From assembly GCA_943326315.2 (NCBI GenBank), contig CALPSU020000074.1:1-9814 (forward strand): a stretch of 9,814 nt of DNA, written 5' to 3'. This stretch comes from Chryseobacterium gleum (GTDB taxonomy: Bacteria > Bacteroidota > Bacteroidia > Flavobacteriales_D > Crocinitomicaceae). The notes below the pieces were generated by a model that saw only the letters and a list, made by a program, of their open reading frames with translations, was not told where the DNA came from and ran no database searches. Positions 1-7,789 of this stretch are shown in pieces; the first letter of the stretch is position 1, and each line of letters begins with the position of its first letter. Position numbers and translations under genes: made by a program.

Positions 1-101
1 AATAATTTAGATTTTATATCACGCAAAGCAGCTAAACGCTCTTTATCTTTTGCAATCATTGCTGCTTTAATATCAGCATTAATTTTATCTGTAAAACTCA
101 T
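1..101 (-). CDS. GatB/YqeY domain-containing protein, N-terminal fragment
   Basis: Only the first 33 codons plus two bases are in the window; the gene runs off the left edge. The ATG at 99-101 is preceded by five A residues, like murC and murD here. The peptide starts MSFTDKINADIKAAMIAKDK and continues into ERLAALRDIKSKL. This is the characteristic opening of the YqeY family: a short helix, a D(I/M)K.AM.AKD segment, and then an L..LR.IKS helix. YqeY proteins share a helical domain with the GatB subunit of the tRNA amidotransferase and are cytoplasmic; their exact role is poorly defined. The gene follows ftsZ after 109 bases on the same strand, a neighbourhood I recall as common in Flavobacteriales. 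The family call rests on 33 residues, so it is good but not certain. Confidence 0.8.
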   Translation of the reverse strand, partial: MSFTDKINADIKAAMIAKDKERLAALRDIKSKL

Positions 102-210
102 TTTTTCTAGTTTAAAAATTATTATTAAATGAAAAAATATAGTAAATTAGACTAGATTTTAAAATATGTGATACTATCTATTGGACTGACGGCTGATCAC
201 CATCGAAACC

Positions 211-1869
211 TCAATCTACGTTATCGTGTAAAAAAGAATTGTTTCCTCTTAATGTAGTCCCGTTTTCATCATTCGTTAAACCAAAACGACTTACACGATT
301 TTCAGAACTTGGTTTTGAATTATCCAATTGAATATTTTGACGAACATAAGCAGGTTCTTTTTCGAATTCTGAAATACCATCTGCTTTTTTCAATTTTGCA
401 GTATATTCTTGAATACGAGATAAACGTTCAGCAGCTCTTCTTTGTTGCTCCTCATTTGTTAATACAGTTCTTGTATTCAATTCCACAGCTATATTTTCAA
501 CTGGGCTTTCTAAATCGTATCTTTTTACTTCAACTTTTTCTTCAACAACAGCAATCGGGGTAACAATATCCCATTCTGTAGTTAAATTATCTTCAAATCG
601 TAATTCCTCTTGTTTAGCAATTTCCTCCTGTTTTACTTCTTCAGCTCTCATGAAAGGCTCTGTAATTGTTTCAGACTTCTCTATAACATTTACAATTGGA
701 GCTACAACTTCTGTTTGATTTGCAGCAAATGGAATAACTACATCTTCATCTCTCTTTAAGAAAGGCTCAGCGTTTACTTGCTCTGAAATAGGCGTATATG
801 TATTAACTTGAGTAGGAGATTCTAATGGACGAACAATTTCATTTTTAGGTTCATCTTCTAAAGGTCTAACAATACGGGCTGGAGCTTTTTCAAAACCTGT
901 AATTGGAGCTGAATTGAAACCAGTAGCTATAATTGTAACACTTAATTTTTCTCCTAAAGACGCATCGAAACCATGCCCCCAAATTACATCAGCAGTAGAA
1001 CCAGCTTCATCTTGAATAAAGTCAGTAATAGCCGTAATTTCGTCCATCAACACTTCGTTTTCACCGTAAGTAATGTTTAATAAAACATACTTAGCACCAC
1101 TAATATCGTTATCATTTAATAATGGAGAAGAAAGTGCATGTTGAACTGCTTCAATTGCTCTATTTTCACCACCTGCAGTTGCGCTACCCATAATTGCAAC
1201 ACCACTATTTTTCATAACTGTATTAACGTCGTTGAAATCGACATTTATATTACCTGTAACAGAAATAACTTCAGCGATACCTTTAGCTGCCATTGCTAGT
1301 ACATCATCTGCTTGTGAAAATGCATTACCTATTGAAAGATTTCCACTAATTTCACGAAGGCGTTCGTTATTAATAACCAACAAAGTATCAACATTTTTAC
1401 GCATTTCATCTAAGCCTTCTTCCGCTTGTTGACGACGTTTTCGACCTTCAAAACCAAAAGGAACAGTTACAATACCAACAGTAAGTATACCCATTTCTTT
1501 TGCAATTTGAGCAACTACAGGAGCTGCACCAGTTCCAGTTCCACCACCCATACCAGCAGTAACGAAAACCATTTTAGTTCCATTACTTAATATAGATCGT
1601 ATTTCTTCAATGTTTTCAATTGCAGAATTTTTACCAATTTCAGGAATTGATCCTGCCCCACATCCATCTGTAAGTGAAGCTCCTAATTGAATCTTCAAAG
1701 GTACTGGAGAAATATCCAATGCTTGTCTATCCGTGTTACACACAATAAAATCTACACCTACAATTCCTTGGTTATACATGTGGTTTACAGCGTTACTTCC
1801 GCCTCCACCAACACCAATTACTTTGATGATTGAAGTTGTGTCTTTTGGTAAATCAAATTCTAATGGCAT
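211..1869 (-). CDS. ftsZ: cell division protein FtsZ
   Basis: Tubulin-like GTPase that polymerises at mid-cell into the Z ring and recruits the divisome. In the 552 residues, the N-terminal GTP-binding domain has the glycine-rich loop GVGGGGSNAVN (19-29) and the tubulin signature GGGTGTG (108-114). The T7 synergy loop contains NVDFND (209-214), with Asp211 and Asp214 placed to activate GTP hydrolysis in the next subunit. The folded core ends near residue 317. A roughly 200-residue Glu/Val/Pro-rich linker follows, then a basic helix-like stretch (about 472-496) and the extreme C-terminus NNSFLHDNVD, typical of this phylum's FtsZ and the expected site for binding partners such as FtsA. The length exceeds the roughly 380 residues of E. 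coli FtsZ because of the linker, which is normal for Flavobacteriales. The ATG is preceded by AAAGAAA, 27 bases after the ftsA stop, so the genes are probably co-transcribed. Confidence 0.98.
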   Translation of the reverse strand: MPLEFDLPKDTTSIIKVIGVGGGGSNAVNHMYNQGIVGVDFIVCNTDRQALDISPVPLKIQLGASLTDGCGAGSIPEIGKNSAIENIEEIRSILSNGTKMVFVTAGMGGGTGTGAAPVVAQIAKEMGILTVGIVTVPFGFEGRKRRQQAEEGLDEMRKNVDTLLVINNERLREISGNLSIGNAFSQADDVLAMAAKGIAEVISVTGNINVDFNDVNTVMKNSGVAIMGSATAGGENRAIEAVQHALSSPLLNDNDISGAKYVLLNITYGENEVLMDEITAITDFIQDEAGSTADVIWGHGFDASLGEKLSVTIIATGFNSAPITGFEKAPARIVRPLEDEPKNEIVRPLESPTQVNTYTPISEQVNAEPFLKRDEDVVIPFAANQTEVVAPIVNVIEKSETITEPFMRAEEVKQEEIAKQEELRFEDNLTTEWDIVTPIAVVEEKVEVKRYDLESPVENIAVELNTRTVLTNEEQQRRAAERLSRIQEYTAKLKKADGISEFEKEPAYVRQNIQLDNSKPSSENRVSRFGLTNDENGTTLRGNNSFLHDNVD

Positions 1870-1896
1870 TTTCTTTATATTTTAGTTTTCTGTTAT

Positions 1897-3186
1897 TTAA
1901 TTTTCTTCTGCAAAAAATGATTTTCCTTTCGACATTATTGAATCGAAGAAAGACCCTCTGTTCTTACTATCTGAAGGCCCCTTAACCGGTGACTCATTTC
2001 CTATTACTCCAGGTGAAACTTGAACTTTACTTAAAGATTCAAAACCTTTTAATACTAGTCCAATTCCTGTTGAATACATTGGGCTTGTTAAGTTTTCGAT
2101 ATGATTACTATTTGCTAAATGCTCTGTAGGATAACCAATTCTAGTATCCATTCCAGAAATATATTCAAATAATTGCGTAACGTGTTTCAACTGAGAACCT
2201 CCACCAGTTACTACAATACCTCCAATTAATTTTTTCTCGTAACCTGAATTACGTATTTCATAATACACTAATTCAACGATTTCTTCCATTCTTGCTTGAA
2301 TGATACTCGCTAAATTACGAATAGAAATTTCTTTTGGTTCACGACCTCTTAATCCTGGAATACAAACAATTTCATTTTCTTGGCTTTCACTTGCTAATGC
2401 GGAGCCAAACTTCGTTTTCAACATTTCAGCCTGACGCTTCATGATTGTACAACCTTCCTTGATGTCTTCTGTAATTATATTACCTCCAAATGGAATCACT
2501 GCAGTATGGCGTATAATTCCTTCATGAAATATAGCTACATCCGTTGTTCCACCACCTATATCAACCAAAACAATTCCAGCCTCTTTTTCTTCGTCAGATA
2601 AAACTGCATCAGCTGAAGCAATAGGTTCAAGGATAATATCTTTCACTTCTAAACCAGCTCTTTGAACACATTTTTTAATATTCAAAGAAGCACCAACATT
2701 TCCTGTAATAATATGGAAATTTGCTTCCAGTCTTATGCCCGGCATACCAATAGGATCTTTCACTCCTTGCTCACCATCTACAATATATTCTTGTGGTAAA
2801 ACAGTAATAATTTCCTCTCCAGGCACCATTACTAATTTATACATATCTTCAATTAAAGCATCAATATCTTTTTGAGAAAATTCTGCTTCCGTTTGATTTC
2901 TTGTATGAATACCACGGTGTTGTAAACTTTTAATATGCTGACCCGCAATACCAACATTCACAACTCTAATGGTCAATTCACCTTCCACTCTTTGCTGAGC
3001 CTCTTTAACTGCAGCTTGAATAGATTGAATCGTTTGTTCGATATTAGAAACCATACCTCTTCTTACCCCTAAAGACTCACTAGTCCCCATGGATAAAATC
3101 TCAATCTTACCATGTTCGTTCTTTGTGCCGACGAAACAGGCAATCTTCGTAGTTCCAATATCAAGTCCAACAATCACTTTAGCCAT
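1897..3186 (-). CDS. ftsA: cell division protein FtsA
   Basis: Actin-like ATPase that anchors FtsZ filaments to the inner membrane and recruits later division proteins. I chose the ATG at 3184-3186, giving 429 residues starting MAKVIVGLDIGTTK. A longer reading from a TTG at 3210 would add eight residues and overlap ftsQ, with no support. The phosphate-1 motif is DIGTTK (9-14), phosphate-2 is DIGGGTTD (209-216), and the adenosine motif is VVTGGGSQLK (325-334). The 1C subdomain specific to FtsA lies roughly at 83-165. The C-terminus (about 410-429, GSFFDSIMSKGKSFFAEEN) looks like the short amphipathic membrane-targeting helix of the family, after a variable linker at about 385-410. The start lies one base after the ftsQ stop, which suggests translational coupling. 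The leader is A-rich (AAGAAAAAAGAA) rather than a classical ribosome binding site. Confidence 0.97.
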   Translation of the reverse strand: MAKVIVGLDIGTTKIACFVGTKNEHGKIEILSMGTSESLGVRRGMVSNIEQTIQSIQAAVKEAQQRVEGELTIRVVNVGIAGQHIKSLQHRGIHTRNQTEAEFSQKDIDALIEDMYKLVMVPGEEIITVLPQEYIVDGEQGVKDPIGMPGIRLEANFHIITGNVGASLNIKKCVQRAGLEVKDIILEPIASADAVLSDEEKEAGIVLVDIGGGTTDVAIFHEGIIRHTAVIPFGGNIITEDIKEGCTIMKRQAEMLKTKFGSALASESQENEIVCIPGLRGREPKEISIRNLASIIQARMEEIVELVYYEIRNSGYEKKLIGGIVVTGGGSQLKHVTQLFEYISGMDTRIGYPTEHLANSNHIENLTSPMYSTGIGLVLKGFESLSKVQVSPGVIGNESPVKGPSDSKNRGSFFDSIMSKGKSFFAEEN

Positions 3187-3187
3187 A

Positions 3188-3985
3188 CTATTCTTTTTTC
3201 TTGCAAACAATTTGTTTGTCGTATTTCAAGCTGATTTCATCATACTTGTTCCAACCTTCATAAGGTATTGCTTCTTTGTAAAACACTTTTAGTTTACGAA
3301 ACTTCTCACTTACCTCTTGGTCTGTGTGCGCCGTACCAAAAATTATTTTCTGCCCTCCAACCTGCGGTATCAGTACAAAATCACCGTTTGTTTTCCGATG
3401 TATTTGACCGATCAGAGCTTGCAACAACTGGTCATTGCAAACATAATGAGAAATACGAAACAAATCATCTAGTTTTAGATTACTTTTCAAGAATCCATTG
3501 TTAATAATTTCCGACACAGATTTCGAACTTATTCTGTCTGAAATATCACCGGTAACTACCACAACTCTAGCTGTATACAATGAAGAAGGTGCCATTGTAA
3601 AACCTAAGTCATCTAAATAAAAACTTTCACCAAATTTGTTAAAAACTCTTGCTATAGGTTTTCTTATTTCAACTTCTACTGTCCATTTAGATCCAATTTT
3701 AGTAAAAACTTTTGCAGACTTAATTTCACTCATTGAAAGCAAATATTTTTCTAAATCATTTACTTTTAAATTTTTATAAATCTGATTGTTATAAATAAAT
3801 CCTTTCCTCTTGAGTCTAGTATACAATTCATTTTCTGTTAAAAATGCATTTTCACCATTAACATGAATAATAATATTAGGTTTTTCAACAACAGATCCTT
3901 GTTGTGCATTTTTAACCATACCCATTAAAATGTATATAATTACAGCAAATACAACCCATAAGGACACTTTTAACCACTTCTTCAT
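3188..3985 (-). CDS. ftsQ: cell division protein FtsQ/DivIB
   Basis: Bitopic inner-membrane protein that links the cytoplasmic ring to the periplasmic septal synthesis machinery, with FtsB and FtsL as known partners in other bacteria. In the 265 residues, a short Lys-containing N-terminus (MKKWLK) precedes one hydrophobic helix at about 7-24, so the bulk of the protein is periplasmic. Residues about 36-110 fit a POTRA domain (a membrane-proximal strand, then helices including a YLLSMSEIKSAKV segment, then WTVEVEIRKP). The beta domain follows, with the FYLDDLGFTMAPS segment (122-134) that I recognise from Bacteroidota FtsQ. The C-terminus is basic (CKKKE). FtsQ is a poorly conserved family, so the position between murC and ftsA supports the call strongly. 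The start lies 9 bases after the murC stop. Confidence 0.93.
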   Translation of the reverse strand: MKKWLKVSLWVVFAVIIYILMGMVKNAQQGSVVEKPNIIIHVNGENAFLTENELYTRLKRKGFIYNNQIYKNLKVNDLEKYLLSMSEIKSAKVFTKIGSKWTVEVEIRKPIARVFNKFGESFYLDDLGFTMAPSSLYTARVVVVTGDISDRISSKSVSEIINNGFLKSNLKLDDLFRISHYVCNDQLLQALIGQIHRKTNGDFVLIPQVGGQKIIFGTAHTDQEVSEKFRKLKVFYKEAIPYEGWNKYDEISLKYDKQIVCKKKE

Positions 3986-3994
3986 ATTAGGGTT

Positions 3995-5386
3995 TTATAC
4001 TTGTATATTAGATAATACTATTTCTTTTATAGCATCTATAATTCTGTCAATATCTCCCGCACCTATTGTTAAGACAACTCCTTCATTTACACTTTTAATA
4101 TGTTCCAATGCCTCTTTTGGTGAAAATAAAAATTTGTTTTTTAAAGACAACTTTTCAAAAATTAAATCACTTGTTATGCCAGGAATTGGTTCTTCTCTTG
4201 CAGGATAAATAGGTAGTAATATTACTTCGTCTAACTTTGAAAGTTCCTTAACAAAATCATCAAAAAAGTCTCTCGTTCTAGAAAATAAATGTGGTTGAAA
4301 TATTCCGGTAATTTTTTGGTTAGGATACAACATCCTAACGGAAGAAATCAATGCTTTTATTTCTGTTGGGTGATGTGCATAGTCATCAATATAAACCAAA
4401 TTAAGAGATTTAACTTGATATTCAAATCTTCGTTTCACACCTTTAAATGTCTTTAAGCCGAAACGAATTTCGTTTTCTGTAAGTCCTAATTTCTGTGTCA
4501 AAGCTATGCATGCTAAGGCATTTTCGGCATTATGAATTCCAGGTAATCCAAATTCAACATCTTTCCATTCTCCTTCAGGGAATTTTACATCAAACAAAAA
4601 TTGCCCATGTGTAAAACGTAAATTTACTGCTACATAATCCGCTGATAAATCTTCTACCGCATATGTCCAAGATTTTGCAACTGAAGTAATTTTCAATCCT
4701 TTTCTAACAATTAAAAAACCATCCTTATGAGTCAAATTAGCATATTGTTGGAAACCTTCTAAAAGTGAAGAAGCATCACCATAAATATCTAAATGATCTG
4801 CATCAGTAGAAGTAATTATGGATGCAAATGGAGATAACTGTAAAAAAGAACGATCAAATTCGTCTGCTTCAATTACAGTATACTTAGCATTGGATGAAGT
4901 GATTAAGTTAGAATTAAAATTACTTGAAATTCCACCTAAAAAAGCATCGCATTTTACAGATGACTCATTTAATATATGTGCTAAAAGAGTACTTGTTGTA
5001 GTTTTTCCGTGTGTTCCTGCTACTCCCAATCCTTTCGAATTGTGGGTTAACAAACCTAAAACCTGTGAACGCTTAAATAGTTGAAAATTGTTTTCTTGAA
5101 AAAAATTCAATTCACCATGATTCTTTGGTATCGCTGGTGTATATATTACCAAAGTAGAATTTTTTTCTTTAAATTGCACTGGAATAGATTCACCTAAATC
5201 TTCAAAATGAATTAGAATACCTTCAGATTCTAAAGACTTTGTTAATACCGAAGGAGTTTTATCATATCCAGAAACATCCCAGCCTAAAGACTTAAAATAA
5301 CGCGCCAAAGCAGACATTCCAATTCCTCCGACACCTACAAAATAAGCGCGCTTAAAAGTTGAAAGTTGTATATTTTTTAAATCCAT
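3995..5386 (-). CDS. murC: UDP-N-acetylmuramate--L-alanine ligase MurC
   Basis: Cytoplasmic ATP-dependent Mur ligase adding L-alanine to UDP-N-acetylmuramic acid, the first peptide step of peptidoglycan precursor synthesis. In the 463 residues, the Rossmann-like UDP-binding domain opens with GVGGIGMS (18-25). The central ATPase domain has the P-loop GTHGKTTT (124-131) and the metal/ATP-site segment EADEFDRSF (173-181). The C-terminal domain carries DDYAHHPTE (334-342) and QPHLFSRTRDF (364-374), both diagnostic of MurC rather than MurD, MurE or MurF. Length is typical of the family. The ATG is preceded by five A residues. The 104-base gap upstream, towards murG, holds an inverted pair of GC-rich repeats whose end lies about 15 bases before this start, so initiation or message stability of murC could be affected by that hairpin (inference). 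It is the only gene here with such a structured leader. Confidence 0.97.
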   Translation of the reverse strand: MDLKNIQLSTFKRAYFVGVGGIGMSALARYFKSLGWDVSGYDKTPSVLTKSLESEGILIHFEDLGESIPVQFKEKNSTLVIYTPAIPKNHGELNFFQENNFQLFKRSQVLGLLTHNSKGLGVAGTHGKTTTSTLLAHILNESSVKCDAFLGGISSNFNSNLITSSNAKYTVIEADEFDRSFLQLSPFASIITSTDADHLDIYGDASSLLEGFQQYANLTHKDGFLIVRKGLKITSVAKSWTYAVEDLSADYVAVNLRFTHGQFLFDVKFPEGEWKDVEFGLPGIHNAENALACIALTQKLGLTENEIRFGLKTFKGVKRRFEYQVKSLNLVYIDDYAHHPTEIKALISSVRMLYPNQKITGIFQPHLFSRTRDFFDDFVKELSKLDEVILLPIYPAREEPIPGITSDLIFEKLSLKNKFLFSPKEALEHIKSVNEGVVLTIGAGDIDRIIDAIKEIVLSNIQV

Positions 5387-5401
5387 TTTTTAAATTTTTA
5401 T

Positions 5402-5437
5402 TTCTTCCCCCTTTTGGAGGTGGATCGAGGGAGAGGA
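5402..5437. repeat. GC-rich interspersed repeat, copy A (36 bases)
   Basis: On the plus strand it begins TTCTTCCCCCTTTTGGAGG and ends GAGGGAGAGGA. It is an imperfect inverted match to copy B (5455-5487) and matches the reverse complement of copy C (9651-9686) at equal length, 36 bases. It is the most diverged copy: the internal CCCCC...GGAGG hairpin is interrupted by a T (GGAGGTGG). It lies in the murG/murC gap, ending 15 bases before the murC start on the transcribed strand. It has no coding content. Confidence 0.85.
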
Positions 5438-5454
5438 TAATCGTAATTTAAAAA

Positions 5455-5487
5455 TCCTCCCCCTTGCCCCCTCCAAAGGGGGAAGAA
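5455..5487. repeat. GC-rich interspersed repeat, copy B (33 bases)
   Basis: On the plus strand it runs from TCCTCCCCCTTGCCCCC through the internal palindrome CCCCCTCCAAAGGGGG (5467-5482: arms of six, loop CCAA) to GAAGAA. About 64% of its bases are G or C, against a strongly AT-rich background. The same start (TCCTCCC) and the same end (CCTCCAAAGGGGGAAGAA) recur in copy C near the other end of the window. It begins four bases upstream of the murG stop (5491) in plus coordinates, so it abuts the 3' end of murG. Confidence 0.9.
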
Positions 5488-5490
5488 TAT

Positions 5491-6588
5491 CTAAATAATT
5501 TTCTCTATCTCATTCACTATCGAAGCGGTTGCATCTGGCTTACCTAATTTAGTAATTTCTACTATTAAATTATTTTGTAATTCGATGTTGTTTAAAATCC
5601 CAATCGTAATTGGAATTAATCTTTCTTTTGCTTCACTATCTTTTACCAAAACAGCAGCTCCTTTATTAACTAAGGCCATTGCATTTTTAGTTTGGTGGTC
5701 TTCAGCAACATTTGGAGATGGCACTAAAATAACTGGTTTTTTAACCAGACATAATTCTGAAACAGAAATTGCTCCTGCTCTTGAAATGATAACATCTGCT
5801 AATGTATACGCCAAATCCATTCGTGCAATAAACTGAACCAGTTTAATTCCATTCAGATTTGCACCTTCTAATTCTTTGGTTAATGAATCAACGTATACTT
5901 TTCCACATTGCCAAAGTACTTGTATATCATTTTCTTGTAATTCTTTTAAATGCGATTTTATACTTTCATTCAATGTTCTTGCACCTAAACTTCCTCCAAT
6001 TACCAATATTGTTTTTTTATCGGGGTTCATTCCGTAAAATTCAAATGCTTCATTTCGTTTCCCTTCCGTTTGAACCATTTCTGGTCGAACAGGATTACCT
6101 GTCAATGTAATTTTATTGGCTGGAAAAAATCGTTCTAATCCTTCATAAGCTGTACAAATAGAAGAGACTTTATTTGCTAAAATTTTATTTGTTTTTCCTG
6201 GAAAGGAATTTTGTTCTTGAATCAAAGTTGGAATTTTCAAATACGTTGCAGCTTGTAACGTCGGGCCAGAAGCATAACCTCCAACTCCAATTACAACTTG
6301 TGGTTTAAATTCCTTAATTATTTTAATTGCATTCCAAATACTTGCTATGATTTTAAAAGGAAGTAAAAAATTAGACAACGTCAATCTTCTTTGAAAACCT
6401 ACGATCGTCAATCCTTTGATATTATATCCTGCCTGTGGAACTTTTTCCATTTCCATCTTTCCATTTGCTCCTACAAAAAGTATTTCTGCATTTGGATTTC
6501 GACGTTTAATTTCATCTGCAATTGCTATAGCTGGAAAAATATGTCCGCCAGTTCCTCCTCCTGAAATAATTACACGATTAATTTTCAT
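5491..6588 (-). CDS. murG: UDP-N-acetylglucosamine--lipid I transferase MurG
   Basis: Peripheral membrane GT-B glycosyltransferase of the inner leaflet; it transfers GlcNAc from UDP-GlcNAc to lipid I, forming lipid II. I chose the ATG at 6586-6588, giving 365 residues starting MKINRVIISGGGTGGHIFPA. A TTG three codons upstream is possible but unsupported. The first glycine-rich loop is GGGTGGHIFPA (10-20), the second GVGGYASGP (101-109), followed by EQNSFPG (125-131) and GNPVR (164-168). The C-terminal donor domain has GGSLGA (198-203), SRAGAISVSEL (269-279, the UDP-GlcNAc contact region) and EDHQTKNA (296-303). Length and motif order are those of a complete MurG. The start codon lies inside the end of ftsW (11-base overlap), so coupled translation is likely. 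After the stop comes the repeat-bearing gap before murC. Confidence 0.97.
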   Translation of the reverse strand: MKINRVIISGGGTGGHIFPAIAIADEIKRRNPNAEILFVGANGKMEMEKVPQAGYNIKGLTIVGFQRRLTLSNFLLPFKIIASIWNAIKIIKEFKPQVVIGVGGYASGPTLQAATYLKIPTLIQEQNSFPGKTNKILANKVSSICTAYEGLERFFPANKITLTGNPVRPEMVQTEGKRNEAFEFYGMNPDKKTILVIGGSLGARTLNESIKSHLKELQENDIQVLWQCGKVYVDSLTKELEGANLNGIKLVQFIARMDLAYTLADVIISRAGAISVSELCLVKKPVILVPSPNVAEDHQTKNAMALVNKGAAVLVKDSEAKERLIPITIGILNNIELQNNLIVEITKLGKPDATASIVNEIEKII

Positions 6589-7789
6589 ATTGATCAAAAG
6601 TATTAAGTACTACTTTTTTATTTTTTAATTCTGACTCATCAATTTCATCACCATTTGCTTTATTTTGTTTGTAAGCAATACTCTGAATAATTCCTATTTC
6701 AACACATGTCATAATAAGGGCAGAACCTCCCATTGCTAATAACGGCATGTTTTGACCAGTAACAGGAAAAGTTCCCGTACAAACCAGCATATTTACAGAT
6801 GCTTGAATCAACAGTAATACACCAATTCCAATGCAAACATATGTTTCGAACATACTGTCCGATTTTAATCCTATTTGCATAATTCTATATAACAATATCA
6901 AGTATAATAAAACCAAAATTATAGATGAAATAGATCCAAATTCTTCCACAAAAGAGGAATAATAAAAATCTGCATAAGCTTCTGGTAAATATTCTTTTAA
7001 CTTTCCATCTCCAACTCCTTGACCAAAAATACCTCCGTTATAAATTGCAAGTTGTGCATTTAATGCTTGAGCATTAGCCATAATATCTTTTTCACCTTCA
7101 TTCATATTAGTGATTCGATTCTCCCAAGTTTGATAACGAGGAAGTAAATTTAAATCGGGTGCAATTTTATGAAGTCCAATAATCAAAGTAAGTAATACTA
7201 ATCCACCTCCAACAACTATAGACAATTTTCCTAATGGTACTTTTCCAACAAAAAGTATAGATAAACAAATTACAAAAAGTATGGCAGCCGTTGAAAAATT
7301 ATCCTTCACAATCAATCCACAAATAACAAATATAGGGATCATCAAGGGCCAAAAACCTTCCTTCCAATTATCTAATAAGTCTTTTTTTCTTACTAGTATT
7401 CTAGACACAGTGAGTATGAGTGCTAATTTTGCAAAATCGGAAGATTGAAATGTTAAACCTACAAAAGGAATACGAATCCATCTACCCGCATCATTTACTC
7501 TAGTTCCAAAGAAAAATGTAAAAAGTAATAACGATATAGCTAAATAATAGCCAAATTTTGAAATTTTAAAGAAATATTTTGGATCTTTTTTATGCAACCA
7601 AAACATAACTGAAAAAGCAATAACTACATATGTTAAGTGTTTAAAAAGATACTTGAAAGGAGTTCCACCTTCGATTTTCACTAAAATTGGAACAAAGCTA
7701 TATACACTGACCAACGAAAAAGCCAACATAAATAGTGTGATAATCCAAATTACACGATCTCCCTTTAAATATTTTAAATATTCTCTCAC
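6578..7789 (-). CDS. ftsW: septal peptidoglycan polymerase FtsW (SEDS family)
   Basis: Polytopic membrane glycosyltransferase of the SEDS family (FtsW/RodA/SpoVE) that polymerises lipid II at the septum with a class B PBP partner. The 403 residues show about ten hydrophobic helices. Family motifs are NDAGRWIRIP (99-108), FQSSDFAK (114-121), the extracellular loop segment LPEAYADFYYSSFVEEFG (268-285) and PVTGQNMPLLAMGGS (342-356). Asp274 in that loop aligns with the catalytic Asp known from RodA. NFSTAAI (164-170) stands where E. coli-type proteins have a QPDLGT-like motif, as I recall for Bacteroidota. The start is a GTG at 7787-7789, directly after the TAA of the upstream gene and in the same frame. 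No in-frame ATG occurs before Met21, inside the first helix, and the distance from the start to KGD matches other family members as I remember them. Its end overlaps murG. Confidence 0.95.
   Translation of the reverse strand: MREYLKYLKGDRVIWIITLFMLAFSLVSVYSFVPILVKIEGGTPFKYLFKHLTYVVIAFSVMFWLHKKDPKYFFKISKFGYYLAISLLLFTFFFGTRVNDAGRWIRIPFVGLTFQSSDFAKLALILTVSRILVRKKDLLDNWKEGFWPLMIPIFVICGLIVKDNFSTAAILFVICLSILFVGKVPLGKLSIVVGGGLVLLTLIIGLHKIAPDLNLLPRYQTWENRITNMNEGEKDIMANAQALNAQLAIYNGGIFGQGVGDGKLKEYLPEAYADFYYSSFVEEFGSISSIILVLLYLILLYRIMQIGLKSDSMFETYVCIGIGVLLLIQASVNMLVCTGTFPVTGQNMPLLAMGGSALIMTCVEIGIIQSIAYKQNKANGDEIDESELKNKKVVLNTFDQYEN

Larger units (their letters stand above)
5402..5487 (-). promoter_or_regulatory. 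Long hairpin formed by the inverted repeat pair upstream of murC
   Basis: Copies A and B face each other around a 17-base AT-rich centre (5438-5454), so the murG-murC message can fold into one long imperfect stem of about 30 pairs. The outer part is an unbroken 13-base match (TTCTTCCCCCTTT with its complement), and the inner part has small bulges. No run of U follows the stem on either strand, so it is not a standard intrinsic terminator. Possible roles are RNA processing, message stabilisation for upstream genes, or modulation of murC translation. It may equally be a passive product of two repeat insertions. The structure is seen; the role is inference. Confidence 0.5.

Noticed and set aside
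102..210. Possible promoter (TATATTTT at 134-141 on the minus strand, close to the Bacteroidota TAnnTTTG box) or terminator between ftsZ and the GatB/YqeY gene
   Set aside because: The -7-like box misses its final G and has no convincing TTTG at the -33 position. The only stems are 4-5 pairs with bulges and no good U run. The gap is AT-rich and I see nothing reliable in it.
3187..3210. Longer FtsA reading from a TTG, adding MFARKKNS
   Set aside because: It overlaps ftsQ by 23 bases with a rare start codon, while the ATG at 3186 gives the family-typical start one base after the ftsQ stop.
3204..3218. Palindrome CAAACAATTTGTTTG near the end of ftsQ
   Set aside because: It is short, AT-rich and lies within coding sequence for the FtsQ tail. 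A chance occurrence is likely and there is no supporting context.
5402..5487. Reading the murG/murC hairpin as a rho-independent terminator
   Set aside because: No U tract follows the stem on either strand, and the downstream genes are essential and closely packed, so termination here is not expected.
6589..6597. TTG start for MurG three codons upstream of the ATG
   Set aside because: The ATG at 6588 places the glycine-rich loop at the usual distance from the N-terminus; nothing supports the TTG.
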